This document shows, one piece after another, positions 34,419 through 48,032 of a stretch of DNA of 64,000 bases. Both the position numbers and the translations under genes were made by a program. Position 1 is the stretch's first letter, and each line of letters begins with the position of its first letter. The stretch comes from Heterostelium multicystogenum. Lineage: Eukaryota; Evosea; Eumycetozoa; Acytosteliales; Acytosteliaceae. The notes under the pieces are model-generated. The model was not told the origin of the DNA. It ran no database searches and saw only the letters and a list, made by a program, of their open reading frames with translations. Location: contig RCNN01000159.1 of assembly GCA_003667245.1 (NCBI GenBank), positions 1-64,000 on the forward strand. The letters run 5' to 3'.

Positions 34419-35054
34419 TTAAAATTTAATTTTTAATTGTTGGTAACAATCCCAGAAACCAGAAACATATTCAAACCGTGTCTTTGATTGGGTAACTGCA
34501 AGATTCAGGAGCATCTTTGAATAAGTTTTTTCTCCACGACGTTTATCTGGATTGTATTCACTGGTATAGTTTGGAAGGTAATAGATTGGGAGAAGAATAT
34601 AGATTAATACCATTCTAAGTGGTGATTCAAGATCATATTCACCAAAAAAATTCCCTGTGTTTATTCTTACTTTAAAAAAATGTTAATATATTCCATCAAT
34701 TTAAATTCTGATCTAGATTACAAATGAAAAAACAGGAGAACACTTACCAACTAATCTTCTAATTTTATCTCGAATATGAATATAATTGGAGTAGTAACTA
34801 CCAACATCTAAGAGACCATGAGACGATTGAAGGAACTCCAATATTTTATTTCCAACAGAAATGAAGAAACGATTGAAAATTTCAACCGAATCAGGGGTCC
34901 ATGTGGTAGTAGTGAGATTATTCTTAAAGTCAATAATCGGTCCATTTTCAAGATCGTTTCTCATAATTTGTCTTGACTCATCCCATCTGTTAAAATGGTT
35001 AACTGTTGGATCACCAACATGTATATTCTGTAGTTGTCGAATGATACTATCCAT
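34419..35054 (-). CDS. Unknown two-exon gene
   Basis: Start at 35054 (MDSIIRQLQNIHVGDPTVNH). Exon 1 ends at 34748, the intron is 34670-34747 with donor GTAAGT and acceptor TTTAAAG, and exon 2 runs to 34419. The join is in phase and yields RRLVVRINTGNFFGEYDLES followed by a hydrophobic segment MVLIYILLPIYYLPNY and a basic region (NPDKRRGEKTYSKMLLNLA). The protein is about 185 residues with no frame error. Conserved-looking splicing and composition argue for a real gene. I do not recognise the family; the hydrophobic segment is short for a confident membrane span. Confidence 0.6.
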
Positions 35055-36451
35055 GTTTTATAAATTTATGAAACCTAAGTTGATAATTTTATTATTCTTG
35101 TTAAGAAATTTTAACAATAAAATAACAATTTATATTTAAAAAGCTCAAATATTTAATTTCTAATATCCCCAATGAAATCCTCCCAATAATCAGATATTAA
35201 AAATTAATAAAATGGCTTTTATTGAGCTTTTTAAATCAAAATTGTTTTTCCCCAATAAAAGCCATTTTTGAAATAAAATATCCAAATTTTTCTTGGTTGT
35301 GAATGTTACAATCTAGATTGGTATGTGAGATTATAAAATCAATCGATTTGTCTGTTTTGGTAATACATTTATGATTCCACAGTCTTCAGAGTTAAGAATG
35401 TTTGAGGCTATCTTTATGATTCAATTATCCAGAAATTTTCATAAATTTCTTCAAAGATAATATCAAGAACAGAAATTTCAAACTACTCTTACTTCTGAAC
35501 TTAAAGAGTCCTAACTAATGGGGGTGATGACTCAGTTACTAATACAGTCCCTGACCAAAAAATTACCACTAAACTACCTAATAAAGATCTCTGACTTCTG
35601 ACCAACCTATTTCTGAGAGTTGAAAAAATAGTCTGAGAGAAGGCAAATCGAAAAAACACTAAATTTTTTTTTATTTATTTTTTACACCTCGAATGACCAC
35701 AGATTGGTGATCACTCAGTTTGTTCTAATAATACAAACAAAAAGATAATTAATTATTAGAATATAATCAATCAATAAATAAATAAATAATATGTATTTAT
35801 TTATTTATAATAAGACAAATACTTATACAAGTATAACAAACTCTAATTAAATAACTAACATGGATTTCTTATTAAAATTAGAATGATCAAAATTGGTCCA
35901 ATGATTGATTGTGTAAATTGGAACAAATATCATGAATCACCTGACTCTTGTAGAGTGCACATTTTTGATTGAGCTGGTTGTAATCGTCGACTATGGGTTT
36001 AAATAGGATCTAAATCCCAATACTTTTCGAAATTCAGCAAATTGCTAAATGAATATTAATCTGTGAAAGTTATAAGTTCTAGCAACAACATCAACCTAAT
36101 CCATTTTTTTTACTCAAACATTGGACAAAGGTAATGTTAATGGAATTTTCCATGTCTTTGGTGACATACTTGAAGTGGAGTGCTTTATTGATACCATTTC
36201 CTAAATAAATTTGTAATAAAATATTATATGTTTTTTGTCAATTTTCATGAAAATTGAGAAATGTCTGCAGGTAAGCATTGTTAAAGAAAATGAGTGATAG
36301 AATGACAAATAAATAGTTTTAAAAAAATTAACATTAGTTAATTATGATTTATTATTCCAATTTTCTAACAACCAAGATCCAATCTGGTGTATTTTAATTG
36401 GTTATGTAAATTTAAATATTTAAAGAGAAGTTGTGTCAAAGTATATTAACC
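35055..36451. other. Intergenic, 1.4 kb
   Basis: Contains a 16-bp perfect inverted repeat (listed separately), A/T-rich runs and TTTATTTA repeats near 35770-35810. I see no gene. It lies between the unknown gene start and the CDC25 3' end. Confidence 0.4.
35209..35268. repeat. 16-bp perfect inverted repeat
   Basis: AAAATGGCTTTTATTG (35209-35224) and its exact reverse complement CAATAAAAGCCATTTT (35253-35268) are separated by 28 bp. It could form a hairpin. Positioned about 155 bp upstream of the start at 35054, it may be a regulatory element or the end of a small inverted-repeat transposon. Confidence 0.8.
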
Positions 36452-38603
36452 TTAGACATGGAAAGATTGAGATCTTCCTAACTTGGATTTGATTGCCTCT
36501 TCCTTTTTCTTTTTTTCTTCTTCCTTTCGTTTTTCTTTGACAAATCTTGGGTCATCCATTTTGACATAGTCTTTTGTACACTTTTCAGGGTATGTTTCAA
36601 AAAACTTTTTATATCCACCATTCAATAAATAAATCTCTGGATAGTGTACATTTGGATAAGAGTTTGCTTTTCTGTCCAAATCTCTAAACAATGAATAACT
36701 TTGGGGAAAAGTTAGAAAATGAGGCCAAGCAATTGATATTGATTAATACTTACCAATCTGGAGCTCTCTTTGAAGAGAATTCACAATGGAAAATGATTAT
36801 TCTTTTGTTGTTGGCTGGTGGCTTATCAAAAAAGTTCTTTTGCAATGAGACAGAAGAGTGAGCTGGAGGAATATTAATTGCATTCTTAATGTGACCTCCA
36901 TTGTATTCGTATGTATATCTACAATCTACAACTGTAATATTATTTTTAACATCCTCCATTAACTTGCACAACTAAATACAGAAATTCTGTTAAAATTGAG
37001 TTGATAAGTTCTAATCTATGATGATTTACATACAGTTTCAGGTGAGATATTATTGTATCCAGGTTTACCATTGCACAAGGGCAATTTTAAGCTGTATTCT
37101 GATGCCTCATCACAAGCTGGAACGTTCGAATTGGTAATGAAGACACTCTTTTCGAATGGCAATGGTTTGGAAATATCTGGCAATGGTTTGGTGATATCTG
37201 GTGAAGCTTTCTTCCAGGTGTTTGGAGAAACTGTGGTAGAGTTTGGTACGATGCTGTTAGTGCTGTTAGATAGTTCTGAAGATGTAGTTGAAAAGTTGAT
37301 AAAACTCTTTGAGGTGGGAAGTGAGGGTGCAATGAATCCATTGTACAATTGCAAATCAGTTCTTCCTCTCTTTTTAATGTTGAGAAACAGAATCCGATGA
37401 TTGGTAGAGTGATTGTGATGCGAGATAGCTTGAGTCACTGAATCTCGCCACAAAATGAGAATGTGATTTTGAAGGTGTCTTGTAGGGTGATGAGTGTGGT
37501 TGAGAAGATTCACAGTTGTTCAACAACTCCATCAAAGGAGTTGATGGTTGCGATGGTGAAGATGAGATGGGTGAATCAACATCGTATGGATCGTTGGTAG
37601 CCAAGGTCATTGTGATGTTTGGTGTGATTGGGTGCTGTACTGTTAATCTCATTGGAGTGGTGTGATCCTTGACAGGGGTCGAGGCTGGGGATGCCTCTGG
37701 ACTGCTTGGATAGGCACCACTCAAGAGGAAAGTATTGGGGGCAGAAAGCGAGAAAGGTTCGACCTGTGGCGCCAACAATGGCGACGATGGTGATGAAATT
37801 GATTGCTGTAAGTAGTTGCTGAATGGAAGTTGATTCGAGTTTGGAATATTTATGTGGGGTGCTGAGAAATCTAGTTGACGCGAGAGTGAACGTCTCAAAT
37901 TAGTGGACGAAGGCAACTCTCCACAAAATGTGTTAGAGCGAGTCATCGAGGTAGATTGGAAACCGTCATTGTCGTCAGCAATAGAAAGCTCCGAGGTGGA
38001 ACGGGACAATGGCGATGGGATTCCATGGTCGATGGAGAGGTGGTCCAAACGCAATATAGTCTGAGAGTTACGAGACTTTTTCAAAAATGGCTTGTCCAAC
38101 TGACAGTTGGCTATTTTGTCGGGACTGCCAATGTATTCGTGAGGACCATCCTCCATGAACCTCGGTGTGGCAGGGGGAGTGGATGATTGACCATTATTTT
38201 GTTGAAAGAAAGTAGTAAGCGATGGCATCGAGTTGCTCAAAAGCTGACTGTCTCTCTTGTGACTGGATGGTCTTGGATGAAAATCGGATTGCGATCCACC
38301 ACTGCTTCCAGAGCTGCTTCCAGAAAAATTTAGAAATGGATTGTTGGGTTGGTGGTGTGATGCAATTGTTGCTACATTTGTATTGGTAATGACAATGGGT
38401 GGTTGTTGTCTTGGTGAAGTTTGACGCTGTTGTTGGTTGGGTGGCATGACCGGAACAGGAGCCGATTGTTTCGGGGTCAGCGGAGTTGGTGGAATGTTAT
38501 TTTGATTAAAGTTATTTTCCTTGTTGGAGTGATCATAGTTTTCCTCGGACAATTTTACCAACTTTATATTATTACTATCTTTTGACGTCACTACTAATAC
38601 CAT
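36452..38603 (-). CDS. cdc25: CDC25 dual-specificity phosphatase
   Basis: Predicted to remove inhibitory phosphates from cyclin-dependent kinase and so promote mitosis. ATG at 38603. The first ~520 residues are Ser/Pro/Asn/Gln-rich and probably regulatory and phosphorylated. The C-terminal rhodanese-type catalytic domain starts ISPET/LCKLMEDV, with VDCRYTYEYNGGHIKNAINI, the active-site loop HCEFSSKRAP (Cys and Arg of the C-X5-R motif both present), then FRDLDRKANSYPNVHYPEIY and LLNGGYKKFF. Introns are 36972-37033 and 36699-36753. The second splices TG to T to give Cys, matching animal CDC25. One frame break lies near 37385 (after DSVS). Length is about 676 residues. The gene is divergent from the GPHR gene across about 6.9 kb. 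Confidence 0.92.
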
Positions 38604-41600
38604 TATATATTAATTGAATTATTATTGTTTTGTTGTTGTTGATGATGATGTTGATGTTATTTAGTTGAGTTTATATTTATATATGTATATTGTTGTTGTT
38701 TAGGATAAAATGGATTGAACTTTACATGTGAAATCTATTAAGTTAAGTATTATAATAAATAGAAATAGATATATACAATATTTACAATGTTGATTTGTTA
38801 GTTAGTATACAATACTATTATTAAATAAATAAATAAAAAGATATTGAGAGATAAGATTAGATTTGAAAGAAAGTAAGAAAAAGGTAATATTAAGGTAAAG
38901 GTAGAGAAAGAAAGATTGATTAATGATAAGCCAACAAACAAAAAGGGAAATATAAAACAATAGTATAGTATTTAGCAGCTAGTGTTGTTAGTCTGTATGT
39001 CCAGTGTATTGATGAGGGTAGTAGGACAACAAAACTACAATATTCCAATGAAACACTAAACTAAACTAAACTATACTATTTATATTTGTTTGTTGATAAG
39101 CAAACAAATAAATAGTAGTATTAGTGGTTGATTGGATAGTTTAGTTGTATTTATTGGATACTGCTGGTCTGTCTGTCTGCCACACCAAGAATAAATGATG
39201 AAAGCCCATCAATTTCAAAATTGATATGTTCCTTTCTACTATTAATTAATTATCGGATTGGTCGGATAGTATCAGCAGCATAAATTTGAGGTATAGTAAA
39301 TAATGATGATGATGATGATGATGTTATTGTTGTTGTTATTGTTATTGGTTAGGTAAAGAAAGATTGTATTTATATAGTAGCAACTGGTGCATGTTGCTTG
39401 CCAATGTAAATTAATCAACATCATATGATGATTGCATAAATGTAGTAGTACTAGTGATATTTAAATACATAGATTCGTATGAGATAAATACATGAAAGTG
39501 ATTGAGTGAGTGAGTGGATGTGATAGAATAGATTAATTTGAACACATGTATATGGTGATGGTGGGTGGGTGAGTGAGTAGTGGCTGGTAGACCAGTGAGC
39601 AGCTAAGAAACAACGAGATTTGGATCATTACACACCGATAAGACTCAATTAATCTTAATTGTGAAGTGTAAACTTGATTAATTTGGCAGTGGTATTTAGT
39701 TGAGCATGAGCTTTGAAGTTGCTGTTTCTGATGTTTGGTCCACTCCTTTAAACGATTACAGCTCACCTAAACAACAACAAACAACATTTTATTGTTGTTG
39801 TTGTTGTTGTAACAACCCAACACTCTATCCAATCTAGCAATCTAATGCAAATTTGATCAAACATCAATGTTTGCTTGTTATCAGCAGAAAAGGTTTAGAT
39901 GTTTTGGTGTGGTTGTAGTGGTTGAGTAAAGTTTCCAACATATGAAACAAACAACATAAAATCAAATGCATTGCTTATTAGTGTGATTGATTTGATTCAT
40001 TTAATTGATTGATTGATTGATTGATAGATAGAAGTAGGCGTTGTTTACAATGATGAGTGATTGCTGGAGAAGTGTGAATTTATATGATGTTGACGACTCA
40101 ACTTTAACTTTGTTGTTCATCTATCTATCTATCCATGCATCATAAGATACAAGATCTTTTTTTGGCTTTCATATAAATGGATTCTATGGCAATAGAATTC
40201 ATTAAATCCAATCTGATCATCACCATATTAAACCAACATTTCAATTTCATATTCATATTTATCGTGTCGGCGGTAACAACAACCAAACACCACCATATCA
40301 ACAACCAAAAAACACTTCAACTTTACCACTTTTTCTTGATTCAAAAGGTAGAGTTGATGTTTTCAGTCATCTTTTCACTGCCCAACTCATCATCATCATG
40401 ATCATTATCATGCGAATTGAATTTATCAATCAATCAATAAGTGTCAAATCACAATCATTATTAATATATTTAATATATTTTAAAAGGAAGTTTACTACAA
40501 ACGAAGTTACTTCTAATAGTGAAATGAAATTGACTAAATTGATGTTGATAAGAATCAATGATTGAATGAAAATGAATGGACTGATTGTATTATGGTGTTG
40601 GTGTTGGTGTTGGTGTTTTATCAGATAAATATGAAATAATCATTTGCATGATAAAAAGAGTAAACTTGATGGATGGTTTTGGATAAATTTGGGTGTTGTA
40701 TTTTTTTTTTCCAATTTAATAATGATTTTGCAAGATCAAATGCATAGATTAAAATTAATTTTTAAATAAAAATGGTGTTTTTTGCAAAGTTATTTTTAGG
40801 CACAATGGTTGGTAATGCATGAAGTGACACAAATGAGGAAGTATGATGTTGTTGATGGTTAGCTGATCAATAAAAACACACCTTTTTTAATCTAATGTTT
40901 TATAAATAGTTGACTATTAATGATTACTACTATTATTACAATTATATATTTTATATTTTATATTTTATATTTTATATATCTATATATTAGTCGATTGATT
41001 GATTAGTTGGTTGATTAGAAAAATATATATTAATACTATTGATTATTGATTAATGATTAATGATTTGATTGATTATTGTTTTATAATTTTAAAATTCTAA
41101 AAATACATGTATGTAATGTTGTGATTTACTATTATTGTTGTTATTGTACTATATTATTTATATCTATTATATTCTATTCCAAAAAGATATATGGTATAGG
41201 TTTTTATATTTAAAAGTTATATATATTATAATATATTTATTTATATGTATGTATGTATAGCTTATTATTAATAATGATCAGATATCTAATATTGTATTAT
41301 AATAGTAGTAGTATTCAAATATTGTAAATATTATTCATATAAATAAATAGGTTTTTTGGGTAATCTTCAGCTTTTATATTTAAATTATAATATTATTTAA
41401 ATTGATTTTCAACAAAAAAAGATATGAATGCAAAAAATCAGAAAATTAATACGATTGGGAGCCCAAAGTGATGAATGATGGGTTGAGTTGCGCTCAAAAC
41501 TGAAAGACTATTTTGTTTGAAATAAAAAACAAAACAAAAGATCAAAATGTCATTGTCTTTTAAAGTAAAAGCAGAGGAAGAATGAGTGGAGGTGTAAGTC

Positions 41601-42851
41601 TACCAAAAATAAATGAATGAATGTGTTGAAGTTGATTAATTTAAAATTGACTTTAATCGATGATATGCAAGCGCAAACTTAACCAGCACACAAAGGTTAG
41701 GCGAATCTATCATTGAGTGCGTGTGGTGTGCAGTTTTGTTTTTGTTGTTGGAAACACTATTTAGATTTGGAAGTTTTGATGTTGATTTGATTTGACTTTC
41801 TTTGCAACTTTTAATCTAAGCATGCTCCCAGTTGTTGATTATTGTGAAGTCAATTACAAATTGTACAATAAAAAGAAGTGGTGCCTCTCTGAAAAACAAG
41901 AAAACGGCAGCACACACATTATCGTAATTAATTTTGATTGTGAGATTGCAGTGGTCAAAACAAACAAAAACCCAATTGAAGATTTTCCGCGCGCCAAGAT
42001 TGTTTAGGCTTTGTCTCATAACATATGGCACACTGTGCTGATGATGAAAATGTGAGTGGCAATGTTGTTTATCAATAAAGGTCGTAGTGATCAGCAAAAG
42101 CACACACACACATAAAAATCTAAAGTGTTGGTTTTTCAGGTTGTGATGGTGTTGTCTTTCAGAATCTATGATTAAACGAAAGTGAGCACTCTATGATTTT
42201 TGGAGGTGTTGTTCACAGGTCCTGAAATTTTTTGATTTGTGATTTATATTTTAGATGAATAATGGGCACACAATGTTTTTGCATTTTGCAGATCACGCAC
42301 GCACAGAAACCGACAACCTTACAGACCACACAGGCCGCGCAAACATATACTAATAATAACAACATGTAGACAATCCCAAGGGTATACTAGTTTACTTTTG
42401 TCTAATTTAAAAACACACATGGTTCACGATGATGATTGTCCTGCCTTTGTTTGGTTTGGTAGGATCATGCTGCGGTTCTTCTATTTCAAACAAATGACCC
42501 TCCACAACGCATACTATCCAATTAATTTATGTTATGTGTAACCATCAACCAGACCAAACTATGAGTAGTAGTTAGTTCTGGAAACAAATGGTCACTGAGC
42601 TGATCGATAAAAACAAAAGTTTACTCTTTAACAAGTTGATCTTTAAACCACAAAAATCTGTTTTATTACAGTAAAGAAACTATATTTACAAGCTAGATAT
42701 GTTTTGATATGATGTCGTATCTTAAGATACTAACATTTTAACTCGACATAATAAACAAACATTTCATCATATCTGCTGACCATCCGATTATCATATTCTA
42801 TATTTTTGAATTTACAACTGTTCAGCTCACACACAAAAACAAACAAAGTCA

Positions 42852-42853
<2 letters not shown>

Positions 42854-42888
<35 letters not shown>
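42854..42888. repeat. (TTG)n microsatellite
   Basis: Nearly twelve uninterrupted TTG units in non-coding DNA. Confidence 0.9.
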
Positions 42889-42965
42889 CAAACAACTTTG
42901 TCAACTAAATAAGAATTTGAAGTTACATAAATGTAATTAATTACATTGTAATCATTAAATAAATT

Positions 42966-42986
42966 GAATGAATGAATGAATGAATG

Positions 42987-43020
<34 letters not shown>
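42966..43020. repeat. Compound (TGAA)n(TGAT)n microsatellite
   Basis: About six GAAT-type units change directly into about seven GATT-type units. Both registers are perfect tetranucleotides. Confidence 0.9.
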
Positions 43021-43021
<1 letters not shown>

Positions 43022-45518
43022 TATATATCTTTAAGAAATAAACAAAATGATATATATATTTATTCTAAATATAGTAATGAAGCTTAACTAATCAATCAAT
43101 ATGACATTGTTTAAAGATACAAAGGATCTGTTGTGGGGTCCAACTTATCAAAATCAAAACGATCTGATGGATTCTGAGTTGATAGGGTGGTAAACACGAA
43201 AGACCATTTGGTCATCAAAAAAAATAAAAGCAAAATGAAAACATCATTTAGGGGCTTGCAAAAAACAATGATGAAATTTGGGTTCGAAAAAGTGTGGTGT
43301 GGGGGTAATGAAAGATTATTTTTTGAATCGGTGCATATTGTGTTGTTGATTTTTTTATGAAACGAGTTTGACATGATAAGAACATCACAATTTTATTTTT
43401 TTTGGTTAAATTGCATATTGTGAAAATTTTCTATTTTAACCAAAACAATACGAAAAAACAAAAAATAATAATATTTTTGTTTATTTTTGATCATAATACG
43501 AAAACAAGGACAATATTATATTATATATTCTGAAAATAGAATGCATTGCTGCTGTTGAGAATATCCACTCTGAGATACTGAGTTTGGTCTAAACTACTTC
43601 TTAAGATGATTTGATTTCGTAGCTTGTGAGATGATAGCAATTATCGATAGGGTGGGATGAGAATGGAATGGAAAGGAATGGAGATGAAAGGAAATGATCG
43701 GATAGGATAGGTAAATGGCGGAAGTAGGAATGTAGAGATAGGAGCTATGTTTTTGAGTTTGTTATAGTTACCTTGCTACTTGAATGATTGATTTTCAATG
43801 GTTTTCTGCTGATTGGACTCCTACTGGTGTTATTACTAGTGAGAGTGATGTAAACTATGCTAAAGTGTTTTACTGATTATATTCTGATATGATTGATGAT
43901 TGACGATATAGTAATGAAAATAGATCGAATCAATCATTAAATGGTAATACTATTTGATTTGGACAACAATTTAATTTAATTACAATAATAAATATAGATA
44001 GATAGTAGATAGTTGATTGATCGATTGATTCTGAACACTAAAACTAACGTTTGACTAATAATCTAAATAACTAATAGATGTTATAGATATACAAACTTTG
44101 AGATTTACTTTTATTTAGAATACTAAACTAAGAGAATATTACGAACTTGCTCAACACGTTATTCTAATCTATTCTATTGATGATTGTGATGATGATAATG
44201 ATGTAAATGAAATAAACAATACAATTTATAATAATAATAATAATAATAATAAAATGAAATGAAGTTGTTTTATTTGATTTATTTATTTTAATTAATTGTG
44301 TAAATAAGTGAGAAGCTTTGATGAACTTTATAAAGCAAACTACAACACACAATAATAAACTTTACTAAAAATTAAAATTACTTAAAAATTGTCTAAAGGA
44401 ACTTTAGGTAAGGAGCCTATTTGCTGCTGAATTTGAATTCAAAACTTGCAAAACTATTGCACGATTATTAGTTTGTTAGGTGGATCATCATCATGCAGGA
44501 AACTACTTGTTTTTAACGGTCACATTTTTAAATTCAAATTTTTCACACTACCAAACAATCCAAAACATCTTCAATCACTCTCTGAAATTAATTTTATTTT
44601 TACTTTTGTTTGTTTTTTTTAAATTAATCCAGCAGTAGTGTTTTTACTCACTTCACAACAAACAGAACAACACGACTGGTGTGTGCTAGGCACGCGCGAA
44701 TGGAGTGTTTGCGCAGGCTTTTCATCAATTACTTGCTTGGTTGTGTGGTACAAATTTGGTAGTGATGTGGTTTTGTGAATGATTTTAATTAATTTATTCA
44801 TCGCAGGGCTGATATTGCCCATTAATCTATCAACCTAGGCTAATCCTGTTTTTGTATAACAACCTGATCAAACAAAACTCTGAGATCTTGTAGATCAATT
44901 TTCTGATTAAAAGAAAACAATCAATAAAAGTAGTTTCTGCTAGATTCATTCATAAATTGTTTTACTTAATTTGATATCACATGTTTCGAAACATTCTAAT
45001 GTTGATTGAGCCCTAGCACAGATTAAAAGAAGAGTATTACACCTGCAAATATGAATAATTCACAGAATGACCTCAAATGATAATATCAAAACTGCAGCCT
45101 CATGAAGGGAATAAGCGATTTATTCATTTTCTATCTAACTAAATACTACCAGATATTTTAGATAAATTTCATATGAATTTAAAAGAATGATACAATCCAA
45201 ATAATATTAATATACAGCTAGCTAATATAAGGTGTGATTTTGGAACTTTACAAACATTAATTAATAGTTATAAATAATAATATACTATGACCTATATTGT
45301 CAAAATGTTAGTGAATCACTAATAACATGAGGCTCAGTTGATTATTGTTGGACTTGGTAGATGTGGGTTGGAGGTATTGGAGCCCAGAAAAACAAGCTAT
45401 TTTGTGGTGTGGATTATGTGTGGTGAACTTATGTTTTCTTTTTTTTAAAAGAATTCTAATTATATTTATAGATATCTATCTGTACATAGATTATACATTC
45501 ATCAATTAAAGCTTATAT

Positions 45519-47197
45519 ATGCTGGGATTATTATTATTAGAGGTGGTTAATAGTACTACTGCGACTAATATTAGCAGCAATGTTGGTAATGTTAGTTTGG
45601 ATCATGTTGTTGGTGCAGCTGGTGGTGCTGTCGGCGATAGCTAATCTGACAATGTTAAGGTCGTCGGATCTGCTCAATTCGTTCCTAAACTATGTGTACA
45701 ATACATCGGTATTCTCATTGTCATTCATAGCATTCTTTATATTTGGATGGATTTACTTTCTAAAGATACTGTTTCGTGACTATGAAGTAAAGCTCGTCAC
45801 TGTACAACTATCGTTTTCTATGATGTTTGCCTTATCCTGTACAATGTTTGAGTTGATTATATTCGAAATCATGGATATCATGGATAGAGAGTATGTACAT
45901 TATCATACTATAATGCAATGTATCTAATACTACAATATTAATACTTCCAATAAATAGTTGGAGATATATGTGCTGGGAATTTGATTTAGTTGTCATGTTA
46001 ATCGATCTAAATCCTTATACTACCGTATTATCAGTTTTATTTATTCTTTTCATCACCAAGTAACTATCAACAATCAACGATAGCTAGATGATCTCTCAAA
46101 CACATTAATTAATCGTTCTCTCAAGATAGCAGTAAACTAAGAACTCATGTATTAAGTTCTTTGTCTTTGTGTTTGTATTTGATGCTGTTTTGGTGGATTG
46201 GCAATCCTTTCCCTATTTTAAAAGACAATGGAACTGTATCGTTGCAGATGGGTGTTGGCCGTATAGGAATCATTGGTGTTACTGTCATGGCTCTGCTCTC
46301 TGGTTATGGTGCCGTAATGTCTCCGTACCTCTATATCACCTATTTCCTAAAGCCAGTCAAAGACAATACCATTGCACAGTTGGAGCGTCAATTGCTTCAT
46401 TCGATAGATAAACTATTCAGCAAGAAACGTCGTATACTTATAGCCAAGAAGGAGTCTGCCAAGCGCCATTCCACTTCGACTTCACAGCCTACTTCAACGT
46501 CTGGGGTAATTCGCTCATGGTTTACATCTCTCTGGAACATCCGGTCATCTCCAACCGATGACATCTATCAGCTCGAGCAGGAGACAAAGGCCCTTGAGGA
46601 TTTGAATCGCGATTTGTTTTCACAGCTACATGAGCTCAAGCTCGAGAAGGAGAGGATTATCTTCTCTCGAACACGACTCGGTAGATTCTACAATTGGCTC
46701 GGATACTTCTTCTCAATCTACTGTGTCTACAAAGTGGTGATGAGTATCCTCAATATTGTCTATGACAGACGTACTGGAATGGATCCGGTGAGCCGTACCT
46801 TTGATATCATGCTCCGCTATCTTCATATCGAGGTAAATGTCCCCTTTTGGTCGCAGCACATCTCGTTCATCATGATCGGACTAATGACAGCGACATCGGT
46901 ACGTGGATTCCTCAATCAGCTGATGAAGATCTTCCACGAATACTCGAGCTCGATCACCTCCAACAACATCGTGCTGGTACTGGCGCAGATCATGGGCATG
47001 TATTTCATATCCTCCGTTCTTCTGATGCGTACCAGTCTGCACGAAGACTACCGTGTCATCATCACACAGATTCTTGTGACATTGAATTCAACTTTTACCA
47101 CCGATGGTTCGACTTTTTATTCTTGGCCAGCTCATTCCTGACAGTACCAACACTCATTTACATGTCGAAATCTTCACAGCATCTCTCCGAAGAATAG
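45519..47197 (+). CDS. gphr: Golgi pH regulator (GPHR/GPR89 family) multi-span membrane protein
   Basis: An anion-channel-like protein needed for Golgi acidification and normal secretion. The start at 45519 gives MLGLLLLEVVNSTTATNI. Early membrane spans follow (SLSFIAFFIFGWIYFLKIL; LSFSMMFALSCTMFELIIF). Introns are 45891-45957 and 46060-46156, both in phase. The family signature is very clear: IGNPFPIL, VGRIGIIGVTVMALLSGYGA and TYFLKPV, then a coiled cytoplasmic loop with Lys/Glu-rich helices, a second membrane cluster, QIMGMYFISSVLLMR and FNFYHRWFDFLFLASSF near the C-terminus. Frame breaks are near 45635 and near 47085, where one missing G (GG read as G) explains the switch. The stop is at 47195-47197. 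Length and order match animal and plant homologs, about 500 residues. Confidence 0.92.
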
Positions 47198-47251
47198 ACA
47201 TTAAATATTATTATATTGTATATATTATATATGTTTTATTTAAAGATTATC

Positions 47252-48032
47252 CTAATTGTTAATCATTGCTTCGTATTTAATTAAAATGGGTACTTTGTTT
47301 TCACCGATGAGAACGGTAGCGTTGAAGACACCGAATTGATCGATTGGACCCTCTACTTCGATGTTTGATGGGTCTACAGTGATTCCCTTTCTTCTCTTTA
47401 AACTATAGGAAATATTATCGTTTGTGATTTCAATTGCTGCCGATCCGTCTGGTTTTGGCTTACGCATAACCAAAATCTGATTGTTCTTCTTTAACTTTTT
47501 CAATGCACTTTGCTCTTCTTTATTTGATCTTCTGCTTCCATAGTCGATATTCTATAGTAACATATCATATATTAGTATCATTCAGCAGAGCCTTGAGAGA
47601 CTGTCTATGTGTATCTAAACATACTCTTGAGTATTCTTCGTATTTCTTTCTTGTCTCATGAGTAGCTGGTACAGCAAGTCCCTTCATAAAGAAAAAGTTT
47701 CTAGCATATCCTTTGGTAACAGTCATCTCCTCACCAATTTGACCAACACCATCTACATTTTGTGTCAAAATGATTGGTACTGACTTTGCAATGTTTCTTA
47801 CTTGTCCACCAATGACATTGTTATTTAAAGTTTGACTGAATAATTTTGATGGTCCTGTTTTGCTATAATTTGTAGTATAATAATAATAATAACATTGATT
47901 GAATCATCGATGTATGATATGTGTCAATAATACTGCTCATTCGTCCATCTTTCTGTCTGAATTCATTCATCTGATCATCCAAAGAATGAAGCTTTCAATG
48001 TGTCAGGATCCATACCAAATCTGTGAAAACAT
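47252..48032 (-). CDS. mrpl9: Mitochondrial ribosomal protein bL9m
   Basis: Large-subunit mitoribosomal protein. The recognisable L9 core is ILTQNVDGVGQIGEEMTVTK, followed by GYARNFFFMKGLAVPAT, equivalent to the bacterial KDGYARNFLIPKGLAVPAT block. The C-terminal part contains GITVDPSNIEVEGPIDQFGV and ends PILIKYEAMINN. Two introns: 47552-47624 (AGA/AAT join, in phase) and 47863-48015, which leaves a 17-nt first exon encoding MFSQI. The resulting N-terminus (MFSQICKTGPSKLFSQT) is basic and hydroxylated, suitable for mitochondrial import. No frame break is needed. The gene ends 54 bp from the convergent GPHR stop. Confidence 0.88.

Larger units (their letters stand above)
38604..45518. other. 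Large gene-poor region, 6.9 kb
   Basis: No frame here looks like a real protein on either strand, and I see no tRNA or rRNA. It is rich in simple repeats: ATG/TTG trinucleotides (39305-39350, 39790-39810, 42854-42888), TGAT/TGAA tetranucleotides (40005-40025, 42966-43020) and TATATTT units near 40950. Less AT-rich islands lie at about 41680-42350 and 44620-44820. It separates the divergent starts of the CDC25 and GPHR genes. It may hold long regulatory sequence, non-coding RNA genes or missed exons. Confidence 0.5.

Noticed and set aside
41792..42109. Overlapping frames on both strands in the gene desert
   Set aside because: No domain, signal or splice context; likely chance in a less AT-rich island.
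44619..44822. 67-codon minus-strand frame in the gene desert
   Set aside because: No recognisable motif and no supporting splice or promoter pattern.
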